In this document: positions 4,975 through 5,117 of the stretch, in pieces | Layout of the letters: the number at the start of each line of letters is the position of its first letter | Position numbering within the stretch: position 1 is the stretch's first letter | From: Thauera sp. | GTDB taxonomy: Bacteria; Pseudomonadota; Gammaproteobacteria; Burkholderiales; Rhodocyclaceae | Assembly: GCA_023150215.1 (NCBI GenBank) | Contig: JAKLLJ010000251.1 | Coordinates: 1 to 5,117, forward strand | Length of the DNA stretch: 5,117 bases | Direction of reading: 5' to 3' | Notes under the pieces: model-generated | Seen by the model: the letters and a program-made list of their open reading frames with translations, nothing else | What the model was told of the DNA's origin: nothing | The model's database searches: none | Made by a program: the position numbers and the translations under genes

Positions 4975-5117
4975 GCAGGATCGCAAGCAGGACGGGCAGG
5001 GCATGAAGGTGGTGGTCGGCATGTCCGGTGGGGTGGATTCCTCGGTGACCGCGCTGCTGCTCAAGCAGCAGGGTTACCAGGTCACCGGCCTGTTCATGAA
5101 GAACTGGGAGGACGACG
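4964..5117 (+). CDS. mnmA: tRNA-specific 2-thiouridylase MnmA (N-terminal part, cut by the right edge)
   Basis: Adenylates and then thiolates U34 in the anticodon of tRNA-Lys, -Glu and -Gln (the s2 group of mnm5s2U), with sulfur delivered through the IscS/Tus relay; cytoplasmic. Only the first 51 codons of an expected 360-370 are present. The PP-loop ATP-binding motif VGMSGGVDSSV (18-28) and the following QQGYQVTGLFMKNWEDD (35-51) match the E. coli MnmA N-terminus almost residue for residue. The start at 4964 has GGAGG 8 bases upstream and adds a hydrophilic stretch of about 13 residues before the core, slightly longer than in E. coli; the ATG at 5003 is a weaker alternative. It overlaps the end of the exported-protein gene by 11 bases and is part of the nudJ cluster. 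Confidence 0.97.
   Translation, partial: MSSKQDRKQDGQGMKVVVGMSGGVDSSVTALLLKQQGYQVTGLFMKNWEDD

Overview
The window is GC-rich chromosomal DNA, with G or C at most third codon positions. It looks like a housekeeping and cell-surface sugar region of a proteobacterium. The protein types and gene neighbourhoods (AlgC-type phosphohexomutase, IlvE followed by a small CHCC zinc protein, NudJ close to MnmA) fit a betaproteobacterium of the Rhodocyclales kind (Azoarcus, Thauera, Zoogloea). That placement is inferred from recalled family resemblance, not from a search. I see no mobile elements, CRISPR arrays, tRNAs or rRNAs.

Left part (1-2005): the N-terminal third of an AlgC-type phosphomannomutase/phosphoglucomutase runs off the left edge on the minus strand. 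A roughly 200-base divergent control region separates it from rmlA and rmlC, which overlap by one base on the plus strand. The set is metabolically coherent. The mutase can make glucose 1-phosphate, RmlA activates it to dTDP-glucose, and RmlC epimerises a later intermediate on the way to dTDP-L-rhamnose. rmlB and rmlD are not in the window.

Middle part (2009-3670, minus strand): ilvE (branched-chain aminotransferase) is followed 24 bases later by a 66-residue zf-CHCC zinc protein, and a strong intrinsic terminator closes that transcription unit. Beyond it is a SnoaL/NTF2-like protein gene whose stop lies 3 bases from the rmlC stop, so the two converge.

Right part (3755-5117): a divergent promoter region separates ilvE from a compact plus-strand cluster. 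This holds a NudJ-type Nudix hydrolase, then an uncharacterised exported protein with a possible Cys-His-Asp triad, then the start of mnmA (tRNA U34 2-thiouridylase), which is cut by the right edge. The exported protein is the least understood gene here and the most worth following. I do not see a convincing new multi-gene system.
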